A stretch of DNA of 64,000 nt from assembly GCF_010993745.1 (NCBI RefSeq), contig NZ_WOTN01000004.1, forward strand, positions 62,001 to 126,000. The letters run 5' to 3'. Position numbers and translations under genes: made by a program. Below the pieces are notes generated by a model, which saw only the letters and a list, made by a program, of their open reading frames with translations, did no database searches and had not been told where the DNA came from. Positions within the stretch are counted from its first letter, which is position 1. Every line of letters begins with the position of its first letter. The stretch comes from Fodinicola acaciae. Its GTDB lineage: Bacteria; Actinomycetota; Actinomycetes; Mycobacteriales; HKI-0501. Shown one piece after another: positions 17,583-25,783 of this stretch.

Positions 17583-17659
17583 GGAGCCATAGCTCAGCTG
17601 GTTAGAGCAGTTGCCTCTTAAGCAATTTGTCCCGGGTTCGAGTCCCGGTGGCTCCTCCA
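17583..17659 (+). tRNA. tRNA-Lys (anticodon CUU), U at position 73
   Basis: A complete cloverleaf with an encoded CCA end: acceptor GGAGCCA/TGGCTCC, D stem GCTC/GAGC, anticodon stem GTTGC/GCAAT around the loop CTCTTAA (anticodon CTT), T stem CCGGG/CCCGG with TTCGAGT. The discriminator base is T; bacterial tRNA-Lys normally carries A73. The gene lies 106 bases from the integrase C-terminus with its 3' end facing it, the usual geometry of a tRNA-borne attachment site. Either it is the element's integration site or it is a tRNA carried as cargo; its AT-rich promoter favours cargo. I found no second copy of its 3' half in the window. Confidence 0.9.
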
Positions 17660-17694
17660 AAGGGTTTGGAGTCGTTTTTGGTTGCTCAAACTCT

Positions 17695-17713
17695 CCTGGC
17701 GTAGTACGCCAGG
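17695..17713. repeat. Palindrome between tRNA and integrase
   Basis: CCTGGCGTA / TACGCCAGG with a single central base. The position between the tRNA 3' end and the integrase stop codon fits either a terminator for the integrase transcript or a recombinase binding site in attP. Confidence 0.5.
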
Positions 17714-17764
17714 GAGCGCGCTCACCAGTCGGCGGACCGCGCCCTGCAAGTTGCTGATCCCGGT

Positions 17765-19279
17765 TCACTCCGCAACCTCCTGTTCATCGCCCGTGTCATC
17801 GAGGTGCTCAAGAATCAGCCCTCCGTTGTTGGATGCTTCTTGAGTGACTTGAATCAGCGCACCACAGCACGGACACAAACCTTCCGCAGGATCTGGATTC
17901 TGACGGCACCCGCTGACGGCGGTGAGGCCAAGAACCCAGCGTCTTGTACGCGCCCGCATCACACTCTGCACAGAGGCGACTTGGTCGCTCCAGCGACCCC
18001 TGTTGGACCTCTTAAGACTCGGTTTTCCACAGGTTCGAAGCCGCAGGTCACCAGAGGTCATAGCAGAAAAATTGCCCGAAAAGTCGTTGTTTGACGGCGG
18101 TAGTTGACTGCTAGACGTTCTCTGGGTAACCACCTGACCGTCACCGAATACGAAGTTTGCGACCCTATCCAGGGCATCACGACGGGAGTCTATATCGTCG
18201 TGCTGATAGATCTGCTGCGTGACGGAGATTTGTGAGTGTCCGAGGATAAGCTGCGCGTCGCGCGCCGGCACGCCGAGCTTCTTGAGCAACGTCGCGGCGG
18301 TGTGACGCAAATGGTGCAGCTTGATAACCCGGACGCCAGCCTGATCGCACAGCTGCCAATACGTCCGCACCAGGTTTCGCGGTTCGATCGGTGTGTAGAC
18401 GTCGGTCGTGAAGACGAAGTCATCGTCACTCACCGCGGACGACTCCGACGCGGAAGCATGGATCTTAGTCTGTCGAGCCTGATGGACGAGTAATGTCTGC
18501 CGAACGACATCGAGCATGGGCAAGTCACGTCGGCTGGCTCGTGTCTTCAGCTGCCGGTGCAGCAACTCGCGACCAACTCGTTGGAGTTGCTGACGAACGT
18601 GGATCTCGCCTTCTTCAAAGTCGATGTCTTGCCAGCGGAGGCCCAATACCTCGCCGCGCCGGAGGCCATACATGAGGAGCAGCAAGAAGATCGGGTACCA
18701 GCGATGGTCGACAATGGCGGACAGAAATTTCGACACTTCATCGCCCGACCATGGCTTGACCTCGGCCGGCTCATAGCTTGGCAGTTCGACCAAACGAGCC
18801 ACGTTACGGGTCACGAGCTCTTCCTTCATGGCGCGAGTGAGCGCCGAGCTGAGCGTCTTTCTAATGATCTGGACGCGCCGAACGGAGCAGCCAGCTTCGA
18901 GCTGCTGGTTCAGATACGTCTGCACCATCGGCACATTAAGCCGGGTTAGTAACTTAGTTCCCAGAGCCGGCTTGAGATATAGCCGCGTGGCTACCTCGTA
19001 GTGCTCATAGGTCTTCGGGCTGAGGCTCGGACGGACGATGTGTTCGAGCCAGTAGTCAAGATAGGCGGCGAGCTTCCAACTCTTATCTGGAATCGGATTA
19101 CCGCGGTGCGCGCGTGCCTGAGCCTCGACCAGCTTGGCGTGGGCCTCTTCACGCGTCTTGCCATAGACGCTGAACCGCTTACGAGCACCAGCGACCGTCC
19201 GAAAGAAGGCGGCGCCTTCATACCGGCCATCTTTCCGCTTATATATGGTCCCCTCGCCGATCGCCCGGCGAGCCATCAA
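17765..19279 (-). CDS. int: Tyrosine-type site-specific integrase
   Basis: A 504-residue phage-type integrase. An AP2-like N-terminal strand region is followed by a core-binding SAM-like domain (about 60-150) and the catalytic domain: Arg in YGLRRGEVLGLRWQDID (near 208), HHLRHTAATLL (about 320) and LGHSQISVTQQIYQH with the nucleophilic Tyr near 358. The family normally ends shortly after this; here about 140 extra residues follow, ending in a CPCC motif (LCPCCGALIQV) that could bind zinc. It overlaps the excisionase gene upstream by 4 bases and ends next to the tRNA-Lys gene. Confidence 0.92.
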   Translation of the reverse strand: MMARRAIGEGTIYKRKDGRYEGAAFFRTVAGARKRFSVYGKTREEAHAKLVEAQARAHRGNPIPDKSWKLAAYLDYWLEHIVRPSLSPKTYEHYEVATRLYLKPALGTKLLTRLNVPMVQTYLNQQLEAGCSVRRVQIIRKTLSSALTRAMKEELVTRNVARLVELPSYEPAEVKPWSGDEVSKFLSAIVDHRWYPIFLLLLMYGLRRGEVLGLRWQDIDFEEGEIHVRQQLQRVGRELLHRQLKTRASRRDLPMLDVVRQTLLVHQARQTKIHASASESSAVSDDDFVFTTDVYTPIEPRNLVRTYWQLCDQAGVRVIKLHHLRHTAATLLKKLGVPARDAQLILGHSQISVTQQIYQHDDIDSRRDALDRVANFVFGDGQVVTQRTSSSQLPPSNNDFSGNFSAMTSGDLRLRTCGKPSLKRSNRGRWSDQVASVQSVMRARTRRWVLGLTAVSGCRQNPDPAEGLCPCCGALIQVTQEASNNGGLILEHLDDTGDEQEVAE

Positions 19280-19551
19280 AGGGTCTCCCCTTCGGCCGCC
19301 AGGCGCTTCAGCATCTCGTCCACAGCAACGGCCGGGATAAGTCGGCGGCGGCCGATCTTGATCGTGTTCAACTGGCGAGCCCAGATCAGCCGGTACAAGG
19401 TCCAGGAGCTGATCCTGAGCACCTCGCAGGCCTCAGTTACGGTAAGAAGTCGCCTCGGCGCGGCTGCAGCCGGCTGAGCGCCACCGCGCTTGAGCTTGTC
19501 GTCGTTGTCCCTACCACTGCCGCTATGCCAATTTGTCGTGTTGTCTTTCAT
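19276..19551 (-). CDS. xis: Excisionase-type HTH protein
   Basis: A 91-residue protein with a disordered, charged first third and a MerR/excisionase-family helix-turn-helix (LLTVTEACEVLRISSWTLYR) followed by the RQLNTIKIGRRRLIP wing. Such proteins bend attachment-site DNA and set the direction of integrase. It is translated just before int with a 4-base overlap (ATGA), as is usual for int/xis pairs of actinomycete elements. Confidence 0.82.
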   Translation of the reverse strand: MKDNTTNWHSGSGRDNDDKLKRGGAQPAAAAPRRLLTVTEACEVLRISSWTLYRLIWARQLNTIKIGRRRLIPAVAVDEMLKRLAAEGETL

Positions 19552-19588
19552 ACATTGCTATCTCCATTAGGTTTTCTTACTGAGTAGT

Positions 19589-20275
19589 CTAAGTCTGTGC
19601 TCCGGATAAGGCTGGTCGGTTGGCGGCAAGATGCTCGACCTGCTCGGTGATTGCCTGCCGCCCCTTCCGACAGACACATCTGGTGTAGCCGCGCCAACAG
19701 TTCGGCGCCAGATCGGCCTGACAAAGCCGAGTGCGAATCAGCTGCTCAGATACGTGAAAGAGAGTGGCTAGACCACTGACGCTGTGAGTACCCTTTTCCC
19801 GGGCCTGAATCAGCCATGGCGTCGGCACCAGCACACAACCGGCGAAGTACTTAGCGATGGCTTCGGTGCTCTCCGGCCGCCGCTGCGCAGAATCGTGATG
19901 CGACCAGTCTGGGTAAAGTGCTTCACGGAACGGATCGTCCAGGATGTACTTCAGCTTCTGAGCCAGAGCCTCGCGAGCCTGCCACACGTCATAGTCGGCG
20001 TTGACATGGATCTTCCAATGATCGCCGGTCCACTCGGTGACGCCAGCAAGTGGCTGCCAGACGAACTCAATGACGAGTTCAGGCCGCTCCATGACCAGCT
20101 CGATCTCAACCGGCGGCTTGGTGATGTCCAGCAGCCGCAGCAGCGTCGCCGCCTGGCGCTCAGCGATATCACGCGCTTCATCTCGACGTAGCTGCCGTGG
20201 CAGATAGCTGAGAATTGAGCTGGGCATAACAGCTCGAATGTCGTCGATAATGTTGGGTGGTGGCGTTTGTTCCAT
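19589..20275 (-). CDS. ImmA/IrrE-like protein with a destroyed metal site
   Basis: A 228-residue protein of the ImmA/IrrE superfamily found next to XRE repressors on mobile elements. In active members a helix carries HExxH followed by ILDDP. Here the same helix reads ALAQKLKYILDDP, so both His and the Glu are replaced by Gln, Tyr and Lys. The second part keeps the family's EAIAKYFAGCVLVPTPWLIQ helix and a small HTH-like end. It is probably not a protease but a sensor or binding partner of the XRE protein encoded just upstream. ATG 20275 has a GAGGAGA site. Confidence 0.7.
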   Translation of the reverse strand: MEQTPPPNIIDDIRAVMPSSILSYLPRQLRRDEARDIAERQAATLLRLLDITKPPVEIELVMERPELVIEFVWQPLAGVTEWTGDHWKIHVNADYDVWQAREALAQKLKYILDDPFREALYPDWSHHDSAQRRPESTEAIAKYFAGCVLVPTPWLIQAREKGTHSVSGLATLFHVSEQLIRTRLCQADLAPNCWRGYTRCVCRKGRQAITEQVEHLAANRPALSGAQT

Positions 20276-20357
20276 AACGTTCTCCTCGTAAGTTAGCTTG
20301 TTGTGCTGTTGCTTGGCGATTCGATCTTTATTTGTGAACAGGCTGGCTATGTCCGTC

Positions 20358-20792
20358 TTAGAGTTCCCTCCAGTCGACGCTCTTTGGGTCGAGCGGCGGG
20401 TCCTTGGCGACACGATCCGACTGGCGCTCGGTGATGCCGTGTTGCGACTGGAGTAGTTGAAAGTAGTCGGCCAGCCGCTGCGCATCTTCCTGGCTGAGAT
20501 CGTATTTGGCATGAAGGTACGGCAGAAAGCTCGGCAAGGTTTCCGGTACGGAGTAACCAGCCAGACTGAACAGATCGTCATAGTTCAGGTCGAGGGCCGC
20601 TGCCAACCGTTGCAGCTTTTCTGGTGACGGATGTCTAAAGTATCCGGCTTCAAGACGCGAGATGTAGGCGACGTTCATGAACATCACCTCAGCCAGTTGG
20701 CGGGCTGACATTCTTTTCGCTTCGCGTGCTCGGCGGACGCGCTCACCGAGCTCACTTGAGGATGGTTCATTTTTGTGTTGACGTTTACCCAT
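20358..20792 (-). CDS. XRE-family repressor
   Basis: A 144-residue regulator. The HTH is at residues about 15-70 (LGERVRRAREAKRMSARQLA, then EVMFMNVAYISRLEAG). The C-terminal region (YSVPETLPSFLPYLHAKYDL, then SQEDAQRLADYF) is typical of XRE proteins paired with ImmA/IrrE proteins. It is transcribed towards the pseudo-ImmA, xis and int genes, and away from transfer module 1, so it is well placed to control both excision and transfer. Start ATG 20792 with a GGAG site; a start at 20849 is possible. Confidence 0.8.
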   Translation of the reverse strand: MGKRQHKNEPSSSELGERVRRAREAKRMSARQLAEVMFMNVAYISRLEAGYFRHPSPEKLQRLAAALDLNYDDLFSLAGYSVPETLPSFLPYLHAKYDLSQEDAQRLADYFQLLQSQHGITERQSDRVAKDPPLDPKSVDWREL

Positions 20793-21117
20793 AGACACCA
20801 AGCTCCTCTCCGTCTCGTCAATTGCTATTCTTTCTCGATTATCGGTCATTTGAAACGCATAGGAAATAGTAGAATTTACAATGCCTTCTGCGCACCGTCT
20901 CCATATACCGCCGGGCAACAATAACTCATGTCATCAAGTTTGACTGTCCAGGGCGCATCTGCGGCCAGTACCAGGCAGCTGTCAATTTGACGCTTGCCTG
21001 GCCGGGCGGCGGCTGGCTTAGTAGAGCCCGGAGTGCGCTCAGTTTTCTTCCCAATCCGTCTACGACTCGGGAGGTCGTATGCATTGACCAAGCAGTATTT
21101 CAACAGGAACTCGCTCC
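20793..21117. promoter_or_regulatory. Divergent control region between XRE repressor and transfer module 1
   Basis: About 325 bases, with an AT-rich core at 20,815-20,885. It must carry promoters for the minus-strand repressor/int unit and the plus-strand transfer unit. Hexamers such as TTGAAA (20850) and TAGAAT (20870) occur but with a spacer too short for a classic promoter. Confidence 0.35.
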
Positions 21118-21300
21118 ATGTCCACGTCTAAGAAGAACATTCGCATTATCGGCCAGCGTCGGACCGAACTCGATCTGGACCGCCTGGCCGCCGCCCTGAT
21201 CGCTCTGGCCGAACACCGTCGGACCACCGCGGAGAGCGAGGCAAACACCTGTCGGCGGCTACCAAAACCACGCAGCAGTCCCGAGGGTGAGACGCCATGA
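21118..21300 (+). CDS. Small basic protein preceding TraD-like ATPase
   Basis: A 60-residue, Arg-rich protein with one predicted helix (ELDLDRLAAALIALAEHRR). Its stop overlaps the start of the TraD-like gene (ATGA at 21297), which supports its being translated. No family recognised; possibly an accessory DNA-binding or transfer-control protein. Confidence 0.5.
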   Translation: MSTSKKNIRIIGQRRTELDLDRLAAALIALAEHRRTTAESEANTCRRLPKPRSSPEGETP

Positions 21301-23513
21301 GCGTCGCCATCCTCGCCGGCATTGCTGGCTTCGTCCTGCTGAGCGTTGTCGTCGGTGACCGCTGGTTGGCGGCCCGTCGCTGGCAAAGTCACCTGACGGC
21401 CTACCGCTTCGTACCACCACGCGGCCTGACGAGCGGTCAACTGACCGCTTGGCTCGACATGTTGGCCAGCGCCAGCCGGCACCGACCGGTCGGCCTGGAA
21501 ATCCGTGCCGACAACCGAGGTATCGCCTTCTTCCTGCTGATCTCGGCCGGTCAAACCGAGCTGTTGGCCCAACTGCGCGCCGGTTTGCCGGGCGTACGCA
21601 TCGACGAAGCTCCGGATTATCTGACCGATCGCCCCGATCTGACCGCCGCCTGTGAACTGCGGCTGACCAATCTGGCCCAGCCGCTGGCACACGAGCGCGC
21701 CGAAACGACCGTCACCGCCTTGCTATCGGGCTTGTACCCGCTCCGCGGCCGCGAATCCATTCGCCTGCAATGGCTATTGTCCGGAGCCCGGGCCGTCGCA
21801 CTGCGGCGAGATGCGGAGGACCAGGCACTTGTCCAGGCCCTGCGCCAAAAACAGACCGGCTCGCTGTTCGATGCTGTCGGCCGGATCGGCGTCAGCGCCA
21901 GCCAGCCAGAGCGGGCCGGTCATCTGCTGAACCAGCTGACGAACGCGCTCAGCACGCTCGACGCCCCCGGCGTGGCCGTCGTCCGGCGGCAGTTGTCATC
22001 TCGTCTGGTGATTCGGCGGCTCTACCAACGCGCTTTGCCGCTCACTACCTGGCCGCTGCGCCTCAACACCAGCGAGGCGGCCGGCCTGCTCGGCCTCCCG
22101 ACCGGTACGCAGCAGCTGCCCGGTTTGGATCTGGGTCGAGCTCGCCAGTTGCCACCACCGCGCGACACGGCCCGCAGCGGCGTTGTCCTAGCCGAATCCA
22201 ATTTTCCAGGCTTCCAGAACCGACCACTGGCGCTCAAGACGACCGACCGGCTACGCCACACCTACCTGGTCGGCCCGACTGGCGGCGGCAAGTCGACCTT
22301 GATCGCCAATCAGGCGCTGCAGGACATCGCCCGCGGCGACGGCCTGATCCTGGTCGATGCCAAGGCCGACTTGGTGAACGAAGTCCTGAGGCGCGTACCG
22401 GAGGACAGGACGGACGACGTCATCGTCCTCGATCCGTCCCGCACCGACCGGCCGATCGGCTTCAACCTGCTGCAAGCCGGCAATTCCGAGCACGACCGCG
22501 AGCTCGTCGTCGACCAGGTCGTCAATACCTTCTCGGAGCTGTGGCGCTCGTCCTGGGGACCCAGAACCAGCGAGACCTTGCGCTCGACATTGCTGACGCT
22601 CATCCACACCACAGCACCGCATGGCTCGGCCTTCACCTTGGTCGAGGCGGCCGAACTGCTGACCAACCCGGTTTTCCGGCGCAGCGTCTTGAGTCAGCCG
22701 ACCGTGCCGGCCATGCTGCGGCCCTTCTGGTACGGCTACGACCAGCTAACCGACGCCGAGCGCTGGAAGATTATCGGGCCGAGTCTCAACAAACTGCGTC
22801 AATTCTCGACCCGTACGGCTCTCCGGCTGATGCTTGGCCAGAGCGACGGCATCGACATCGGCCAGATCTTCCACCAGCGCAAGATCCTGTTGGTACCGCT
22901 CAGCGCCGGCATCATCGGCAGCGACACGGCCCAGCTGCTCGGCTCGCTGCTCGTGGCCGGCCTGGCTCAAGCCACCCGCGCCCGCGCCGCCGTACTGCCA
23001 GACAAGCGCCGACCGACTTGGGCTTACTTGGATGAGTTCCAAGAGATCCTGCGCCTCGGCAGCGACCGTCAGCTGGCCGACATGCTGGCCCAGGCCCGCG
23101 GTTACGGCCTCGGCCTGATCCTGGCCAACCAGTTCCTCGACCAGCTGACGGAGCCGGTGCTGCGAGCCATTTTCGGGACGGTTCGCAGCCAGATCGTCTT
23201 CCAATGCGACTACGACGACGCCAGGATCCTGGAGCGCCGGTTCGCGCCCAGCCTGACGGCCGCCGACCTGATGGGCCTTGATGCCTACGAGGTGGCCATC
23301 CGACCGTGCATCGACGGCAGTACGCGGTTGCCGACCACGGGCAAGACGCTGCCGCTTTCCGAACCGCTGCGTGAGGCCGAAGAACTGGCGGCTCTCAGCC
23401 GTCAGCAGTACGGACGGCCGCGCCGTGAGGTCGAAGCCCAGTTGCAGGCCCGGATCGCCGTCGACACGGCGCAGCGACCGATCGGCCGTAGCCGGAAGGC
23501 CGGTACGTCATGA
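21297..23513 (+). CDS. TraD/TraG-like conjugative coupling ATPase (module 1)
   Basis: A 738-residue protein of the type IV secretion DNA-transfer family. One N-terminal membrane helix (residues 3-21) is followed by a domain of about 250 residues, then a RecA-like ATPase: Walker A VGPTGGGKST near 325, DAKADLVNEV, and Walker B WAYLDEFQEIL near 575, with LILANQFLDQL after it. Such proteins pump the relaxase-bound DNA strand through the membrane. It is coupled by a start/stop overlap to the small gene upstream and a 50-codon frame downstream. A homologue of similar size lies at 39,301-41,463 on the other strand. Confidence 0.88.
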   Translation: MSVAILAGIAGFVLLSVVVGDRWLAARRWQSHLTAYRFVPPRGLTSGQLTAWLDMLASASRHRPVGLEIRADNRGIAFFLLISAGQTELLAQLRAGLPGVRIDEAPDYLTDRPDLTAACELRLTNLAQPLAHERAETTVTALLSGLYPLRGRESIRLQWLLSGARAVALRRDAEDQALVQALRQKQTGSLFDAVGRIGVSASQPERAGHLLNQLTNALSTLDAPGVAVVRRQLSSRLVIRRLYQRALPLTTWPLRLNTSEAAGLLGLPTGTQQLPGLDLGRARQLPPPRDTARSGVVLAESNFPGFQNRPLALKTTDRLRHTYLVGPTGGGKSTLIANQALQDIARGDGLILVDAKADLVNEVLRRVPEDRTDDVIVLDPSRTDRPIGFNLLQAGNSEHDRELVVDQVVNTFSELWRSSWGPRTSETLRSTLLTLIHTTAPHGSAFTLVEAAELLTNPVFRRSVLSQPTVPAMLRPFWYGYDQLTDAERWKIIGPSLNKLRQFSTRTALRLMLGQSDGIDIGQIFHQRKILLVPLSAGIIGSDTAQLLGSLLVAGLAQATRARAAVLPDKRRPTWAYLDEFQEILRLGSDRQLADMLAQARGYGLGLILANQFLDQLTEPVLRAIFGTVRSQIVFQCDYDDARILERRFAPSLTAADLMGLDAYEVAIRPCIDGSTRLPTTGKTLPLSEPLREAEELAALSRQQYGRPRREVEAQLQARIAVDTAQRPIGRSRKAGTS

Positions 23514-23662
23514 CCGGCTTGCCCCACCCGACCGTTGGTATCGCCGTTGGGGTCGCTGCCGACCTCCGACGCCGGCGAGCGGCATATTTTCAGTGGTCAG
23601 CCGGCTGCTGTTTTCGAGTGCAGCCAATGAAAGACCTCGGCCTCTGCGAGGCCGAGGTATGA
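23510..23662 (+). CDS. 50-residue linker frame between TraD and replication-relaxation genes
   Basis: A short frame starting at an ATG that overlaps the TraD stop (ATGA) and ending in a TGA that overlaps the ATG of the next gene (23659). The product starts MTGLPHPTVGIAVGVAADLR and has no recognisable domain. The double overlap suggests that ribosomes pass from TraD through this frame to the replication-relaxation gene, which would also open the hairpin at 23,635-23,657. It may be a true small protein or only a translational relay. Confidence 0.45.
   Translation: MTGLPHPTVGIAVGVAADLRRRRAAYFQWSAGCCFRVQPMKDLGLCEAEV
23635..23657 (+). promoter_or_regulatory. Hairpin covering the ribosome binding site of the replication-relaxation gene
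   Basis: Perfect 10-base stem CCTCGGCCTC / GAGGCCGAGG with a 3-base loop, ending one base before ATG 23659. Both GAGG candidates for the ribosome binding site lie in the 3' arm. Translation of the preceding 50-codon frame would unfold it. Confidence 0.65.
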
Positions 23663-24564
23663 CCGCGCGCAATCGGCCACAGGCAAGCCGAGCCAGCAAG
23701 GCGGCTATAGCTGACCTGGCCGCCCGGCTCAGCCCGCGCGACTGGGCCGTCATCGACAGCGTCAACCAGCTGCGCCTGCTGACCGGCCAGCAGCTGGAAC
23801 GTCTGCACTTCAGCGACCTACATGGCAAGAGCCGAGCTGTCATGCGCTGGCGGGTACTCAAACGGCTGGCCGACGCCGAGATCCTGACGCCCTTGCCGCG
23901 CCGCATCGGCGGAAGCCTGCATGGTTCCGACCAGCTGGTCTTCGCCCTTGACGTCAACGGCCAGCGGCTACTGCGCCGGCGCAACCAACAGGCGGACGAA
24001 CGCCGGCGCATCCGCCGACCAAGCCAGCCCGGCCAGCACTTCACCGCCCATACGCTGGCCGTCAGCGAGCTGTACGTCCGGCTTGTCGAGCAAGCCAGAG
24101 TTTGTGGTGTCGACCTCGACATGTTCCAGGCCGAGCCAGCTTGCTGGTGGCCGGCCGGCAACGCCGGCGGCTGGATCAAGCCGGACGGCTACGTCGCCAT
24201 CTCGACGGCCGAGTTACGCGATCATTGGTGGCTGGAAGTCGATCTGGCCACCGAGGCATTGACGACGTTGGCCAACAAATGCCGGGTCTACCTCGACTTT
24301 TTCACCCGCGGCGGTGTCGGCCCGGACGGCGTCATGCCGCGCCTGCTGCTGACGGTGCCGACCAGCAAGCGGCTCGATGCCATCAACCGGATGCTCACCA
24401 GCTTGCACGTACCGGCAGACCTATTCACCGTCGTACGACACGAGGAGGCCGCTGGCGTCATCATCAGCAACCTGACCGCAGAGGACCCGGCTGCTAACGA
24501 CTGTGGCTCGCCTGCCCGCGACTCGACCGATACGCTCAACAAAAATATAGTCTCACCAACATAG
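23659..24564 (+). CDS. Replication-relaxation family protein (module 1)
   Basis: A 301-residue member of the actinobacterial replication-relaxation family. It begins with a winged-helix region (LSPRDWAVIDSVNQLRLLTG, then QQLERLHF), then VLKRLADAEILTPLPRRIGG, and a core with TAHTLAVSELYVRLVEQ, WIKPDGYVAI and WWLEVDLATEALTTLANKC. The conserved Asp, Glu and Lys residues of this core resemble a PD-(D/E)XK-like nuclease fold. Proteins of this family accompany TraD-like ATPases on integrative elements and are thought to act at the origin of transfer; that role is known only by association. A paralogue is at 37,771-38,520. Confidence 0.78.
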   Translation: MTARNRPQASRASKAAIADLAARLSPRDWAVIDSVNQLRLLTGQQLERLHFSDLHGKSRAVMRWRVLKRLADAEILTPLPRRIGGSLHGSDQLVFALDVNGQRLLRRRNQQADERRRIRRPSQPGQHFTAHTLAVSELYVRLVEQARVCGVDLDMFQAEPACWWPAGNAGGWIKPDGYVAISTAELRDHWWLEVDLATEALTTLANKCRVYLDFFTRGGVGPDGVMPRLLLTVPTSKRLDAINRMLTSLHVPADLFTVVRHEEAAGVIISNLTAEDPAANDCGSPARDSTDTLNKNIVSPT

Positions 24565-24658
24565 AACCGACAACCATTGGCGCGTCACGTCAGTAGCAAT
24601 GGAAGGCGGCGGAAGCTGAGATCGCGCATGCAATCCAGTAACATCGCAAATTGGAGTC

Positions 24659-25591
24659 TCACCAGTCCCAACGGAAGCCGACGACCGTCTGTTCGATGTA
24701 CGGGACAAATCGATGGAGCTCTCCGATCTCAGTGATTTCAACCTCCTCGGTGTGGACTGGAGTACCCCCTAGATAAGAATCCCAGACTGTCCACCAAGCC
24801 CGCTGCGGCTTCACACCTTCAAAGCAAACTCGCATGTCTACGTTCTCAGCTCTGCCGCGTGCGGCGCGCCGCACCTCAGTGCGGGGATTCGACGTCGGAT
24901 AGTACGTAGATATATATTGCAGTGACGTCGGCTCATGTTTTGCAAGCGGCGGAGTAAGTCTGAATTCGACGCTAACGAAACCTGGAGCGCTTTCGCGGAT
25001 TTCGGCCAGCGTCCCGCCCGTGACGACAACAATCTCGGCGAGGTTGTCTCTCGGATTATGTGTATAGGTGTCAACTCCGTCTTCGAGCGCCACGATAATA
25101 TGGTTAGTCTCCTTCCTGGACAGCATGCGATTGTCGTCAATATAATATCTATTAAAGATAGCAACGCTTCGGTGCGGTTGCGGCGTTACTCTCGGCGCTA
25201 TAACGTTCGTTACGGTGAAGGCAACACCATCTCCACCCGGTCCACCCCCGGCAAAAGCTCGCCAAACCGCATGACTGTCGTCAGCTCCAAACTCAAACGC
25301 TTCGGTGATCCAAGTGAGTGTCTCGTGTGTCAGGTGTTCTCCGTTAAGGGCACGCCCAATACGATCACGTAGCCGACGCGGGAGATCCTGATCCGCCTCA
25401 GCCCGGAGGCCGCGATCCCAGAGGTAGAGTGCAACGACTTGAGCCACACCGGCGTAGCTGATTTCAGATCCACGAGTCATCCTCCGTACGTGGCGCTGCC
25501 ACCGGCGCCGGTACTCCTCGCGACTGACGAGCAACCCTCGCAATACCTCACCCGAACGGGCGATCCGAAGCTGCATTGAGCTCTCGGCCAT
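24659..25591 (-). CDS. Element-associated hypothetical protein (GFRWxW family, copy 1)
   Basis: A 310-residue protein. The N-terminal about 100 residues are helical (REEYRRRWQRHVRRMTRGSE, then ISYAGVAQVVALYLW) and look like a degenerate HTH. The C-terminal 200 residues are beta-rich and end WWTVWDSYLGG...VPYIEQTVVGFRWDW. The same domain ends the protein at 45,856-46,824 (WWTQWEHW...RYVERAAIGFRWEW), so these are paralogues, each beside a TraD/replication-relaxation module. No known function. Start ATG 25591 chosen; a longer frame begins at 25648. Confidence 0.55.
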   Translation of the reverse strand: MAESSMQLRIARSGEVLRGLLVSREEYRRRWQRHVRRMTRGSEISYAGVAQVVALYLWDRGLRAEADQDLPRRLRDRIGRALNGEHLTHETLTWITEAFEFGADDSHAVWRAFAGGGPGGDGVAFTVTNVIAPRVTPQPHRSVAIFNRYYIDDNRMLSRKETNHIIVALEDGVDTYTHNPRDNLAEIVVVTGGTLAEIRESAPGFVSVEFRLTPPLAKHEPTSLQYISTYYPTSNPRTEVRRAARGRAENVDMRVCFEGVKPQRAWWTVWDSYLGGTPVHTEEVEITEIGELHRFVPYIEQTVVGFRWDW

Positions 25592-25783
25592 GAGTCTCCA
25601 GACTCTACCGTGCGACGTAAGCGCGCCTATAGCGTGATCGACTGACACTGTAAGTGTAGGACCGAATTCCCTCCCGGCGCGACCGTGAGACCACCGAGCG
25701 GCCAGCGTCTAGGCCAAATCGGACACGAGGGAAAGAACGCACAAACGTGTCAGTAGTCGATAGAGCGGAGGCGGAGATCGAAA

